Below the pieces are notes generated by a model. It saw nothing but the letters and a program-made list of their open reading frames with translations, was not told where the DNA came from and ran no database searches. Shown in pieces: positions 1 through 8,063 of a stretch of 64,000 nt of DNA. This stretch comes from Microvirga sp. KLBC 81 (GTDB lineage: Bacteria > Pseudomonadota > Alphaproteobacteria > Rhizobiales > Beijerinckiaceae). Both the position numbers and the translations under genes were made by a program. Numbering within the stretch: position 1 is the first letter of the stretch; the number at the start of each line of letters is the position of its first letter. The DNA lies in contig NZ_QDAH01000016.1 in the NCBI RefSeq assembly GCF_003075415.1, positions 23,235 to 87,234 of the forward strand, given 5' to 3'.

Positions 1-361
1 TATCGGACTATCCGCTGCTTGCCCTGAAGAGGTCAGACGCCTGAGCAATGACCTCAGGCGGAAAGCAGTAGCGTTTGTAGCTGGCAATTCGATCATCCAA
101 CTCGTGTAAGACGACGCAATCCAACGCCCGAGCTCATGTGAGGACCCAGTCGGGAATGCTTTGCGGCGCGATTTTGGCTAAGGTTATGGTTACGTGAATT
201 TTTGAACTCTGCGATTGCATGAGGAGAGCGCGTTTATCCTACGATTTGCGTTGCCAGCAGAAAAACGTTCCAAAGTTTGTTCGGTGCGGCGAAAGTGCTG
301 TGAGAGAGCACGCTTGGGCTTATACTATCCAAAGTGTAGTGCTCCTCGCTTCTCAAAGAAC
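1..361. other. No gene seen; one hairpin at 38-60
   Basis: I see no convincing coding sequence in this stretch beyond the end of cysG. A perfect 8-bp inverted repeat (CGCCTGAG, 7-nt loop, CTCAGGCG) lies at 38-60 without a T-run after it, so it is not a clear rho-independent terminator. Confidence 0.4.
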
Positions 362-502
362 ATGGTCCGCGAACCCTCACGCTCCTCTCGCAAGTTTGCT
401 CTGGGTATCCTTCTTTTCTGGCTCGTTGTAGCAGCGGCCACAGCCGGCAGGATCGCCTACTACGATCAGATTTCGGCACACGCGACGTCAACACCGCGAT
501 AG
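362..502 (+). CDS. Possible small single-pass membrane protein (46 aa)
   Basis: The frame from ATG 362 gives a short basic N-terminus and one hydrophobic segment (about residues 15-33, around FALGILLFWLVVAAATAG), which is a plausible N-terminal membrane anchor. Its 3' end overlaps the 3' end of the oppositely oriented cysG by about 37 bp. No strong ribosome-binding site is visible and I do not recognise the family. It may be a chance frame. Confidence 0.25.
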   Translation: MVREPSRSSRKFALGILLFWLVVAAATAGRIAYYDQISAHATSTPR

Positions 503-2046
503 AGAGGGAGCTTCAATCCTTCCTCATCATCCCGCAGAGCGGACACGGCTCGTCCTGTCGTTGGCACAAGCTGCCGGTCCTCGCTGGGAGTAATGACCGC
601 CCTGCTCGCACGAAGCGGGACTTCGCTTCTTGCACTCACGGATGCCCCGATCGCGATGATCAACGGTCCCTCTTCCGGCAGAGAAACGCCCTGAGCAACA
701 TCCATGACCGTGGTCTGCACACTCTCTTGATTGTCCCTCGAAACGTTGCTGACTGCCGCAGCGGGCGTGTCGGGCGGCAGGCCGTGCTCAATCAGGCGCG
801 TCGCCAGTTTGGACGCCGTGCGCCGGCCCATATAGACCACCGTTGTCGCTTGCGGGTCGGCCAAGGCGTCGATGTTCAAACTCTCAGGAAGATTGCCGTG
901 CCGGTCATGAGCGGTGATGAACTGGACTCTTTGGGCGTGATCGCGATGGGTCAGTGAACCATTGAGCGAGGCAGCCGCCGCGCTCGCTGCCGTGACTCCT
1001 GGCACAATGCGGACCGGAACACCGGCATCGCGGCAGGCCGCGACCTCCTCGCCAGTGCGGCCGAAGATGGCAGGGTCACCTCCCTTGAGGCGAACGACAC
1101 GCTGACCTGCAAGCGCCAGATCGACGATCAGCGCGTTGATATCTTCCTGGCGACAGGATGCACCATGGCCCTCCTTACCAACATGAATCCGGCGCGCTTC
1201 CCGTCGGGCCAGTTCAAGCGTACCGGAGGTGACAAGACGATCATAGACGATCACGTCGGCCGCCTGGAGCTCGCGCATCGCTTTCAGCGTCAGAAGTTCA
1301 GGATCACCTGGACCTGCGCCGACGATGACAACCTCGCCGAGTGTTCCCCTCTCCAGAGCTTCGTCTTGGCTCTGACAGGCAAGATCATCCAGAGTGCCGT
1401 CCCGCTCACGCTCATGGGTCGTGCCCGTGAACGCGGCATCCACGAAGCGTTCCCAGAACCGGCGCCGGCCAGATTTCGAGGGCACGATCTCCCTCAGCCG
1501 CTCACGAAAGTCCTTTGCGGTCTGCGCCCATTCACCAAGGGAGAACGGCAGGACCGCCTCGATCCTGCGACGGATCGCTTGGGCCAGAATCGGGGCAGCT
1601 CCATCGGTCGATATGGACACGATGACCGGAGCTCGATTGACGATGGTACCAAACTGGAAGTCGCAGAAGGCAGGCTGATCGACGACATTGATCAGGGCCC
1701 CATGCCGACGGGCCGCGTCAGCAAAGAGTTGAGCCTCCTGCCGATCCTCGATATCGGCCACTGCGACTGAGATTCCTTGGAGGTCGGCATCTCGCCAATT
1801 CCGCCGGGTCAGAGTGAGCCGGTTCGGGTCGCTTCGGACAAGGGCCAGCAACTCTGGAGACGGGTTCTCTGCGAAGATCGGGACCGTGCTGCCAGCGGCC
1901 GCGAGAAGCTCCGCTTTCCAGGCGACACCCTCGCTTCCGCCGATCACGAGAATGCGCTTTCCCGTGAGGTCGAAGAAGATCGGCAGCTTCGGCAAAGGAT
2001 TGAGCCGGGCTGGACGAGAGGCCTCCGGAGGGACTGCCGTATTCAT
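466..2046 (-). CDS. cysG: Siroheme synthase CysG (methyltransferase/dehydrogenase/ferrochelatase)
   Basis: Trifunctional enzyme making siroheme, the prosthetic group of sulfite reductase, from uroporphyrinogen III. The N-terminal half is the precorrin-2 dehydrogenase/sirohydrochlorin ferrochelatase module, with a Rossmann loop near residue 35 (LVIGGSEGVA). The C-terminal half is the SAM-dependent uroporphyrinogen-III methyltransferase, with VVIVGAGPGDPELLTLKA, RLKGGDPAIFGRTGEE and VPGVTAASAAAASLNG. At 526 aa it is somewhat longer than the 457-aa E. coli protein because of a C-terminal tail. Its ATG overlaps the cysI stop in an ATGA arrangement, so it is the last gene of cysJ-cysI-cysG and is probably translationally coupled. 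The dinucleotide-binding loop lacks the usual GGG pattern. Identification is firm. Confidence 0.95.
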   Translation of the reverse strand: MNTAVPPEASRPARLNPLPKLPIFFDLTGKRILVIGGSEGVAWKAELLAAAGSTVPIFAENPSPELLALVRSDPNRLTLTRRNWRDADLQGISVAVADIEDRQEAQLFADAARRHGALINVVDQPAFCDFQFGTIVNRAPVIVSISTDGAAPILAQAIRRRIEAVLPFSLGEWAQTAKDFRERLREIVPSKSGRRRFWERFVDAAFTGTTHERERDGTLDDLACQSQDEALERGTLGEVVIVGAGPGDPELLTLKAMRELQAADVIVYDRLVTSGTLELARREARRIHVGKEGHGASCRQEDINALIVDLALAGQRVVRLKGGDPAIFGRTGEEVAACRDAGVPVRIVPGVTAASAAAASLNGSLTHRDHAQRVQFITAHDRHGNLPESLNIDALADPQATTVVYMGRRTASKLATRLIEHGLPPDTPAAAVSNVSRDNQESVQTTVMDVAQGVSLPEEGPLIIAIGASVSARSEVPLRASRAVITPSEDRQLVPTTGRAVSALRDDEEGLKLPLYRGVDVACAEI

Positions 2047-3764
2047 TCCGCCGCCTTCGTGATCGGACCCGTATTGGCATGAAAGTCGCGCCCGTTCGTC
2101 GTTGCTGCGACAATTCCTGAACGGACGAGAAAGTCACTGAACCGCTCGCGGGGCTCACGTTGATGGGCGTAGGCTGCAAACAATGGATCTAGTGCAGCAA
2201 TGATCTCATCGTGCTGCAGATCGGCCGCATAGAGCTTCGACAAGCGCGAGCCATCGAAAGCGCCTCCGAGATAGAGGTTGTAACGGCCGGGGCCTTTGCC
2301 GACGAGGCCGATCTCGGCAATGTAGGGACGCGCGCAGCCATTCGGGCAACCGGTCATGCGGATCGTGATCTCATCTTCCTCCAGACGACGAAGAGTGAGG
2401 CGCTCTTCCAGCGCCGTCACGAGAGAGGGCAGGTAGCGTTCGCTTTCGGCGAGCGCCAGGCCGCAGGTCGGCAGAGCAACGCACGCCATCGCATTGCGGC
2501 GCAGGGCCGTGGCATGGCTCGTCAGGCCGTGCTCTGCAACCAGTGCGTCGATGGCGGCACGGTTCTCCGGCCCAACATTGGCGATAATGACGTTCTGGTT
2601 CGCCGTCAGGCGAAACTCCCCGTCGTGCACCTCCGAGATGCGGCGAAGTCCTGTCATGAGAGAAGGGCCGTTCGGGATGTCGCGCACGCGGCCGTTTTCG
2701 ATGAACAGAGTCAGGTGATAGCGTCCATCCTCGCCCTCGACCCAACCGTATCGGTCGCCGTTCGAGTCGAAGCTGAAAGGACGCGGATCGCCTAAGGACT
2801 TGCCGATGCGCCGCTCGACCTCCGTGCGAAAGGCCGCGAGGCCGCGGTCTTCGATGGTGTATTTGAGGCGGGCATGCTTGCGGCTCGTGCGGTCGCCCCA
2901 GTCACGCTGGACGGTCACCACCGCCTCGGCGACGGCAAGCGCGTCCTCTGGCCGACAGAAGCCCATCACATCGGCGGTGCGCGGATAGGTGTCCTCCTCG
3001 CCATGGGTCATGCCCATGCCGCCGCCGACCGTCACGTTCCACCCTTCAATCTCTCCGTTCTTGTCGAGGATCGCGATGAACCCGAGGTCCTGAGCGAAGA
3101 TGTCGACCTCGTTCGACGGCGGAACCGCCACGACGGTCTTGAACTTGCGCGGCAGATAAGTGCGTCCATAGACAGGCTCGATCACCTCTTCCTCACCACC
3201 GGCGATCTTCTCGCCGTCGAGCCAGATCTCCCGATAGGCAGGCGTCCGCGGCAGGAGATGGTCCGAGATCGACTTGGCGAGCTCATAGGCTGCCCGATGC
3301 GCTCTCGATTGCTCCGGGTTGGTGGAGGCTAGAACGTTGCGGTTGACATCGCCGCACGCAGCAAGGGTGTCCAGAAGCGCCGTGTCGATGGCCTTCATGG
3401 TCGCTTGCAGGTTCGACTTGATGACGCCGTGGAACTGGAACGTCTGCCGCGTCGTCAAACGGAGTGTGCCGTTAGCGTAATCCTGAGCGATCCGGTCGAT
3501 CTGAAGCCATTGGGAAGGCGTGCAGACACCACCGGGAATGCGCAGGCGGATCATGAAGGAATAAGCCTTCTCGAGCTTCTTCTTCGTGCGCTCCGCCCGC
3601 AGGTCCCGGTCGTCCTGCAGATACATGCCATGGAATTTCACCAGCTGCTGATCGTCCTCGCTGATGGCGCCGGTCACGCCGTCGGTCAGACCTTCCGCAA
3701 GCGTGCCACGCAGATAGCCGCTCGCCTCTTTGATACGCTCGTTGCGCGAAAGCTCTTTCGACAT
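2043..3764 (-). CDS. cysI: Sulfite reductase (NADPH) hemoprotein beta subunit
   Basis: Reduces sulfite to sulfide with six electrons delivered by CysJ. The siroheme/[4Fe-4S] ligand cysteines are present in two clusters: CVALPTCGLALAESERY and TGCPNGCARPYIAEIG. The duplicated nitrite/sulfite reductase ferredoxin-like halves are visible, including the N-terminal arginine-rich RLRIPGGVCTPSQW segment. I chose ATG 3764 (MSKELSRNERIKEASG; 573 aa), 10 bp after the cysJ stop. An upstream TTG at 3812 would lie inside cysJ and add a non-conserved leader. The pairing with CysJ makes this the NADPH-type rather than the ferredoxin-type enzyme. Confidence 0.95.
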   Translation of the reverse strand: MSKELSRNERIKEASGYLRGTLAEGLTDGVTGAISEDDQQLVKFHGMYLQDDRDLRAERTKKKLEKAYSFMIRLRIPGGVCTPSQWLQIDRIAQDYANGTLRLTTRQTFQFHGVIKSNLQATMKAIDTALLDTLAACGDVNRNVLASTNPEQSRAHRAAYELAKSISDHLLPRTPAYREIWLDGEKIAGGEEEVIEPVYGRTYLPRKFKTVVAVPPSNEVDIFAQDLGFIAILDKNGEIEGWNVTVGGGMGMTHGEEDTYPRTADVMGFCRPEDALAVAEAVVTVQRDWGDRTSRKHARLKYTIEDRGLAAFRTEVERRIGKSLGDPRPFSFDSNGDRYGWVEGEDGRYHLTLFIENGRVRDIPNGPSLMTGLRRISEVHDGEFRLTANQNVIIANVGPENRAAIDALVAEHGLTSHATALRRNAMACVALPTCGLALAESERYLPSLVTALEERLTLRRLEEDEITIRMTGCPNGCARPYIAEIGLVGKGPGRYNLYLGGAFDGSRLSKLYAADLQHDEIIAALDPLFAAYAHQREPRERFSDFLVRSGIVAATTNGRDFHANTGPITKAAE

Positions 3765-3774
3765 ACTCTGTTTC

Positions 3775-5526
3775 TCAATAAACGTCTTGGTGATAGCGGC
3801 GGCCACGCTCAAGCTCTGCCACGGCGAGTTCTGCGGCTTCGGGGGAGAGCGCCTTCACGTCCCTATAAGCCGCGACGATTGCAGCACGGACATCCTTGGC
3901 CATGGCCTTGGCATCGCCGCAGACATAGAGCTGGGCGCCGTTGTCCAGCCATTCGATGAGGTCGTGGCGCTGCTCCCACAGGCGGTGCTGGACGTAGACC
4001 TTGTTCGGCGTATCACGAGAGAACGCGAGATCGATCTGTGTCAGCGACCCGTTCTTCAGGGCATCCTGCCATTCAAGCTGATACAGGAAGTCGTGCGTGT
4101 AGCGCCGGTCGCCGAAGAACAGCCAGGACTTGCCGCTGGCTCCAATGGCGTTCCGCTCCTGCACGAAAGCACGGAAGGGTGCAACGCCGGTGCCAGGACC
4201 GATCATGATAATGTCCGTTGATGGTTCCGGCAATCGGAAGTGTTTGTTGGGCTTCAACCGAACGCGCGTTGTCGCGCCTGACTTGAGGCGGTCAGCGACG
4301 AAGGTTGAGGCAACCCCTCCGCGCTGGCGCCCATGCGTCTCATAACGTACGGCGGCAACCAGTAGATGGGCTTCATCGCCGACCTCCTTGCGCGAAGAAG
4401 CGATGGAATAGGCCCGTGGCGGCAGCGGGCGCGTGAGAGCTGAGAGCTGCTGAGCTGTCAGCGGCACGGGAAAGGTTTCGACGAGGTCAACCAACTGGCG
4501 TCCATCGATCCAGGAGCGAGCCTGCCCCTCGTCGAGAAACTTGCGCACCTCTGCATGCCCCGTCTCGGCGACAAAAGTTTCAAGCGTCTTCACGGAGAGG
4601 GTCGTGATATCCCGCTCGGTCATCAATGCTGCGCGCAGGGCCTCGTCCGTGTGGAGCCCCGTCGCGGCAAGAACGGCATCGACGAGGACCGGATCGTTCT
4701 CGGGAAACAGTTCGAGCGCGTCGCCAGGTTCGTAGGGCGGAGCCGCGCCATCGAAGCCGAGGGCCAGGTGAACGGTTTCCTTGTCGGAGCGTGAGGAGTT
4801 CAGGTTCACGTGTTCAGTGATTTCGGCAGTCAGCGGCTCGCGGCTGATCTCGGAGCCGGCACGCGGGCTGAAGTCGACCGAGACCACGTTGCCAGAACTC
4901 TCCTGAGCTGGCGCAAACGTTTCGAGCGTGCTCTTGATCCAGGCCGCTGCGGGCGCTTCGAAATCGAGGTCGCAATCGATCCTGTCGACGGCCCGCACGG
5001 CACCAAGCTCGGCAAGGCGTGCGTCAATGGCCTTGCCGACAGCGCAGAACTCCGCATAGGCGGTGTCGCCCAAAGCCAACACCGCGTAGGTGGCGCCCTC
5101 AAGACGTGGCGCCGACGGCCCCATCAGATCCGTATAGGCCCGGGTGGCTCGCGACGGCGGCTCACCTTCGCCCCAAGTGGCTGCGATCACCACCAGGCGG
5201 CTCTGCTTCGGCAGATCGGCAATATCGAGATCGGCGAAATCGACGATCTTCGGCTTGAAGCCACCCTTCCGGGCAAGCTTCGCGACATCCTGCGCCAACC
5301 GCTCCGCATTCCCTGACTCGCTGGCAAACAGGATCGTTAGGGGCTCTGCCGGGCGGGCGGGCGTATCGACACGGGGGAGCGGCGCCTGACTCGCATCGAT
5401 CCCGGCGAGAAAGCCAGCGAGCCATGCGCGCTGGATCGGTGAGGCTGCGCCCAGGACACGATCGAGACTGATCCGGTCGTCGTCGCCGAAGGGTGCTGTG
5501 TGAGGCAGAAGGGCAAATGCTGACAT
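3775..5526 (-). CDS. cysJ: Sulfite reductase (NADPH) flavoprotein alpha subunit
   Basis: Transfers electrons from NADPH through FAD and FMN to the CysI hemoprotein. Domains in order: an N-terminal flavodoxin FMN domain (ILFASESGNAERLAQDV), a connecting domain, the FAD-binding RAYSIASS motif, the NADPH-binding GPGTGVAPFRAFVQER motif and the typical C-terminal RYHQDVY ending. ATG 5526 (MSAFALLPH) gives 583 aa; a TTG at 5556 is less likely. It is the first gene of cysJIG, and a perfect 20-bp palindrome lies 40-59 bp upstream of the start, suggesting control together with other sulfur genes in the window. Confidence 0.95.
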   Translation of the reverse strand: MSAFALLPHTAPFGDDDRISLDRVLGAASPIQRAWLAGFLAGIDASQAPLPRVDTPARPAEPLTILFASESGNAERLAQDVAKLARKGGFKPKIVDFADLDIADLPKQSRLVVIAATWGEGEPPSRATRAYTDLMGPSAPRLEGATYAVLALGDTAYAEFCAVGKAIDARLAELGAVRAVDRIDCDLDFEAPAAAWIKSTLETFAPAQESSGNVVSVDFSPRAGSEISREPLTAEITEHVNLNSSRSDKETVHLALGFDGAAPPYEPGDALELFPENDPVLVDAVLAATGLHTDEALRAALMTERDITTLSVKTLETFVAETGHAEVRKFLDEGQARSWIDGRQLVDLVETFPVPLTAQQLSALTRPLPPRAYSIASSRKEVGDEAHLLVAAVRYETHGRQRGGVASTFVADRLKSGATTRVRLKPNKHFRLPEPSTDIIMIGPGTGVAPFRAFVQERNAIGASGKSWLFFGDRRYTHDFLYQLEWQDALKNGSLTQIDLAFSRDTPNKVYVQHRLWEQRHDLIEWLDNGAQLYVCGDAKAMAKDVRAAIVAAYRDVKALSPEAAELAVAELERGRRYHQDVY

Positions 5527-5565
5527 TGGGACAGTCTCGGTGAGCCTCTCTGGCAAGTCAATGGA

Positions 5566-5585
5566 ATGTTCTTTTTAAAGAACAT
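5566..5585. promoter_or_regulatory. Perfect palindrome upstream of cysJIG (predicted sulfur-regulon operator)
   Basis: ATGTTCTTTTTAAAGAACAT: 9-bp arms (ATGTTCTTT/AAAGAACAT) around a TT centre. Its 16-bp core GTTCTTTTTAAAGAAC recurs with a few mismatches upstream of cysH, the peroxiredoxin operon, sbp and the second sulfonate cluster. On the minus strand a TTGATG hexamer overlaps its upstream edge, as a -35 box would. The cognate factor is unknown. Confidence 0.7.
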
Positions 5586-5682
5586 CAACTGATAGAAACT
5601 TCTTTTCTCCGGCGTCGAAAACGAGAAAAAGAATTCCGCGGGCCTGACGGTATAGGAACTTATGCCAAAGCTCCGATCGTTC

Positions 5683-6144
5683 TTAGGTCATTGTGTCAAT
5701 CGGCAGGGCGGTGGTGGATTTCACCCGCTCCACGCTGAAGCGCGAGCAGACGTTCTTCAGGGGGACAATTCCAATCAAACGCTTATAGAACACGTCATAG
5801 GCCTTGACGTCGGGCACGACGACCCGGAGCAGGTAGTCCACGTCCCCGGCCATGCGATGGAACTCGACCACCTCACTCATGGTCGAGATCGCGTTGATGA
5901 AGCAGTCGATCGAGTCTTGGCTATGGTCGCCGACTTCGATGCAGACGAAGACCGTTAAGCCCAGCCCAAGCTTCTCAGGGTCAAGAAGTGCGACCCGCCG
6001 CTGAATCACGCCGTCGGCTTCAAGACGCTGAATCCGTTTCCAGCATGGTGTTTGAGACAAACCGACCCGTTGGCCGATGTCTGCAACAGCCAGCGTGCCA
6101 TCCTGCTGAAGAAGATCCAAAATTTTTCGGTCGATACGGTCCAT
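5683..6144 (-). CDS. Lrp/AsnC family transcriptional regulator
   Basis: A 153-aa one-domain-pair regulator: an N-terminal winged HTH (MDRIDRKILDLLQQDGTLAV then QTPCWKRIQRLEADGVI) followed by the RAM ligand-binding fold (FHRMAGDVDYLLRVVVPDV). It sits between cysJ, transcribed the same way, and the divergent cysH. That position suggests it senses an amino acid such as cysteine or methionine and controls sulfur assimilation or cysteine use. The DecR/CyuR members of this family respond to cysteine, but the ligand here is inference. It may also bind the palindromes described in this window; that is untested. Confidence 0.9.
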   Translation of the reverse strand: MDRIDRKILDLLQQDGTLAVADIGQRVGLSQTPCWKRIQRLEADGVIQRRVALLDPEKLGLGLTVFVCIEVGDHSQDSIDCFINAISTMSEVVEFHRMAGDVDYLLRVVVPDVKAYDVFYKRLIGIVPLKNVCSRFSVERVKSTTALPIDTMT

Positions 6145-6280
6145 CTCTGCATCCCGTCTTTTGCCGAATATTAGTTCCGCCGCTTTGGTCTTTGAGGGAA
6201 AAATATTCTCTTCTTGCGACGTCTTGCTCCTCCGGCCGGCCTGTCGCCTTCCTGGCTCGGAACGACCTCACCTTGACATC

Positions 6281-6296
6281 GTTCGTTATTAAGAAC
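6281..6296 (+). promoter_or_regulatory. Predicted sulfur-regulon operator upstream of cysH
   Basis: GTTCGTTATTAAGAAC matches the cysJ core GTTCTTTTTAAAGAAC at 13 of 16 positions. It begins 2 bp after a perfect -35 hexamer TTGACA (6273-6278) and lies 33 bp before the cysH ATG. Its position just downstream of the -35 would suit a repressor. Confidence 0.6.
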
Positions 6297-6328
6297 AAGT
6301 TCGATCTTGTGGTTTGGAGATTTTTGCC

Positions 6329-7093
6329 ATGGACCTTGGTTCAGGCGGCTCGGGAGGTGAGGCCTTAGCCCGTGCCCTGAGTGGTATCGGCCTTCCTGAA
6401 AGGTTGGCTCTTGCCTCGCGATCAATTGCCGGTCGGCTGGTATTCACAACGAGCTTCGGTCTCGAGGACCAGGCGCTTACCCATGCGATCTTCAGCGCAG
6501 GCCTCGATGTCCATATCGAGATCGTCACCCTCGATACCGGGCGACTCTTCCCTGAGACCTACGATTTGTGGGAGCAAACGGAGGAGCGTTATCAGCGCCG
6601 GATCAATGCCGTCAGTCCCGATCGCGGTGCGGTGGAGGCTTTGGTGAACCGCCAGGGCATCAATGGATTCCGGCACTCGGTCGAAGCACGCAAGGCCTGT
6701 TGCGATATTCGGAAAGTCGAGCCACTCGGCCGGGCTCTCGCGGGAGCGGCAGGCTGGATCACGGGACTGCGCGCCGAACAATCGGCTTTCCGGGCGGCTG
6801 TGCCGCTCGCCGTCTCTGACGAGGGATATGGGCTGATCAAGATCAATCCTCTTGCCGACTGGAGCCGACAAGATCTCGCCCGGTATGTCACCGACAACGC
6901 CGTTCCCTATAACCCGCTGCACGATCGGGGTTACCCGTCCATCGGTTGCGCTCCCTGCACCCGGGCAGTCCGTCTCGGTGAACCCGAGCGCGCGGGCCGC
7001 TGGTGGTGGGAGCAGGAAGCTAAGAAAGAATGTGGCCTGCACCTCGTGCCGACACATGAACCTCAGGAGCGTTTCCATGATCAGCTGGCGTGA
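6329..7093 (+). CDS. cysH: APS reductase-type CysH (adenylyl-sulfate reductase, thioredoxin)
   Basis: Reduces activated sulfate to sulfite. The nucleotide-binding segment [15 protein letters not shown] is present. Two cysteine pairs, [15 protein letters not shown] and [10 protein letters not shown], give the CC...CxxC pattern that binds a [4Fe-4S] cluster. In this family that marks APS reductases (EC 1.8.4.10) rather than PAPS reductases. The C-terminal KKECGLH carries the catalytic cysteine. ATG 6329 follows GGAGA at good spacing; the TTG at 6314 is unlikely. The 3' end overlaps cysD by 17 bp. The lack of any APS kinase in the operon agrees with APS as substrate. Confidence 0.93.
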   Translation: MDLGSGGSGGEALARALSGIGLPERLALASRSIAGRLVFTTSFGLEDQALTHAIFSAGLDVHIEIVTLDTGRLFPETYDLWEQTEERYQRRINAVSPDRGAVEALVNRQGINGFRHSVEARKACCDIRKVEPLGRALAGAAGWITGLRAEQSAFRAAVPLAVSDEGYGLIKINPLADWSRQDLARYVTDNAVPYNPLHDRGYPSIGCAPCTRAVRLGEPERAGRWWWEQEAKKECGLHLVPTHEPQERFHDQLA

Positions 7094-8063
7094 AGCACGG
7101 GGCGGGCACCACGCAAGGACGCTTGATCCTCAAGGCAATGAACCGAAGACCAAGCTCTTCCGGCCAGCCCTGACGCACCTCGATCGTCTCGAGGCCGAGA
7201 GCATCTACATCATGCGTGAGGCTGTCGCCGAATGCGATAATCCGGTGATGCTCTATTCGATCGGAAAGGATTCATCGGTCCTGCTGCACCTTGCACTCAA
7301 GGCCTTCTATCCGGCGAAGCCTCCGTTTCCTCTTCTGCATGTGGATACCACCTGGAAGTTTCGCGAAATGATCGCGTTCCGGGATCGGCGCGTCCGGGAG
7401 CTCGGACTCGAACTGCTGGTGCACACCAACCCGGACGGACTGGCACGCAATATCGGTCCGATCAGCCATGGTTCGGAGATCCATACGGATGTGATGAAGA
7501 CCCAGGCGCTCAAGCAGGCGCTCGAACGTTACGGCTTCGATGCGGCCTTCGGTGGCGCCCGCCGTGATGAGGAGAAGTCGCGCGCGAAGGAGCGTGTCTT
7601 TTCCTTGCGCAACGCTCATCATCGCTGGGACCCCAAGCGCCAGCGCCCGGAGCCATGGCAGCTCTACAACGGACGCAAGCGCAAGGGAGAGAGCCTGCGC
7701 ATCTTCCCTCTCTCCAACTGGACCGAGCTCGATATCTGGCTCTACATCCACCGCGAGAACATCCCCATCGTTCCGCTCTATTTCGCGGCGGAGCGGCCTG
7801 TGGTGGAGCGGGATGGAATGTTGATCCTCGTTGATGATGAACGCTTGCCACTCCATCCCGGTGAGCAACCGCAGCTTCGATCCGTCCGGTTCAGGACGCT
7901 CGGCTGCTATCCCCTAACCGGCGCGGTCGAAAGCACGGCGTCCACGCTCCCGGACATCATTCGCGAAACACTCGAGGCGCGGACATCCGAGCGACACGGA
8001 CGCGCCATCGACAAGGACACGGCGGCATCCATGGAGCGCAAGAAGCAGGAGGGCTACTTCTGA
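7077..8063 (+). CDS. cysD: Sulfate adenylyltransferase subunit 2
   Basis: Catalytic subunit of the heterodimeric ATP sulfurylase that makes APS from sulfate and ATP, with CysN as GTPase partner. The PP-loop is visible in [18 protein letters not shown], and the family segments [19 protein letters not shown] and [14 protein letters not shown] follow. ATG 7077 lies inside the end of cysH after AGGAG and gives 328 aa, close to the family size of about 300 with a short extra leader ([15 protein letters not shown]). The stop overlaps the cysN start (TGATG). Confidence 0.95.
   Translation: MISWREARGGHHARTLDPQGNEPKTKLFRPALTHLDRLEAESIYIMREAVAECDNPVMLYSIGKDSSVLLHLALKAFYPAKPPFPLLHVDTTWKFREMIAFRDRRVRELGLELLVHTNPDGLARNIGPISHGSEIHTDVMKTQALKQALERYGFDAAFGGARRDEEKSRAKERVFSLRNAHHRWDPKRQRPEPWQLYNGRKRKGESLRIFPLSNWTELDIWLYIHRENIPIVPLYFAAERPVVERDGMLILVDDERLPLHPGEQPQLRSVRFRTLGCYPLTGAVESTASTLPDIIRETLEARTSERHGRAIDKDTAASMERKKQEGYF

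Noticed and set aside
2211..3332. Long open frames on the plus strand opposite cysI and cysJ
   Set aside because: They mirror conserved minus-strand genes in GC-rich DNA and have no recognisable protein features.
5683..6144. Naming the Lrp-type gene as the regulator of the GTTC...GAAC palindrome
   Set aside because: Position is suggestive, but Lrp/AsnC sites are usually different in form and nothing in the sequence proves the link; left as a candidate.
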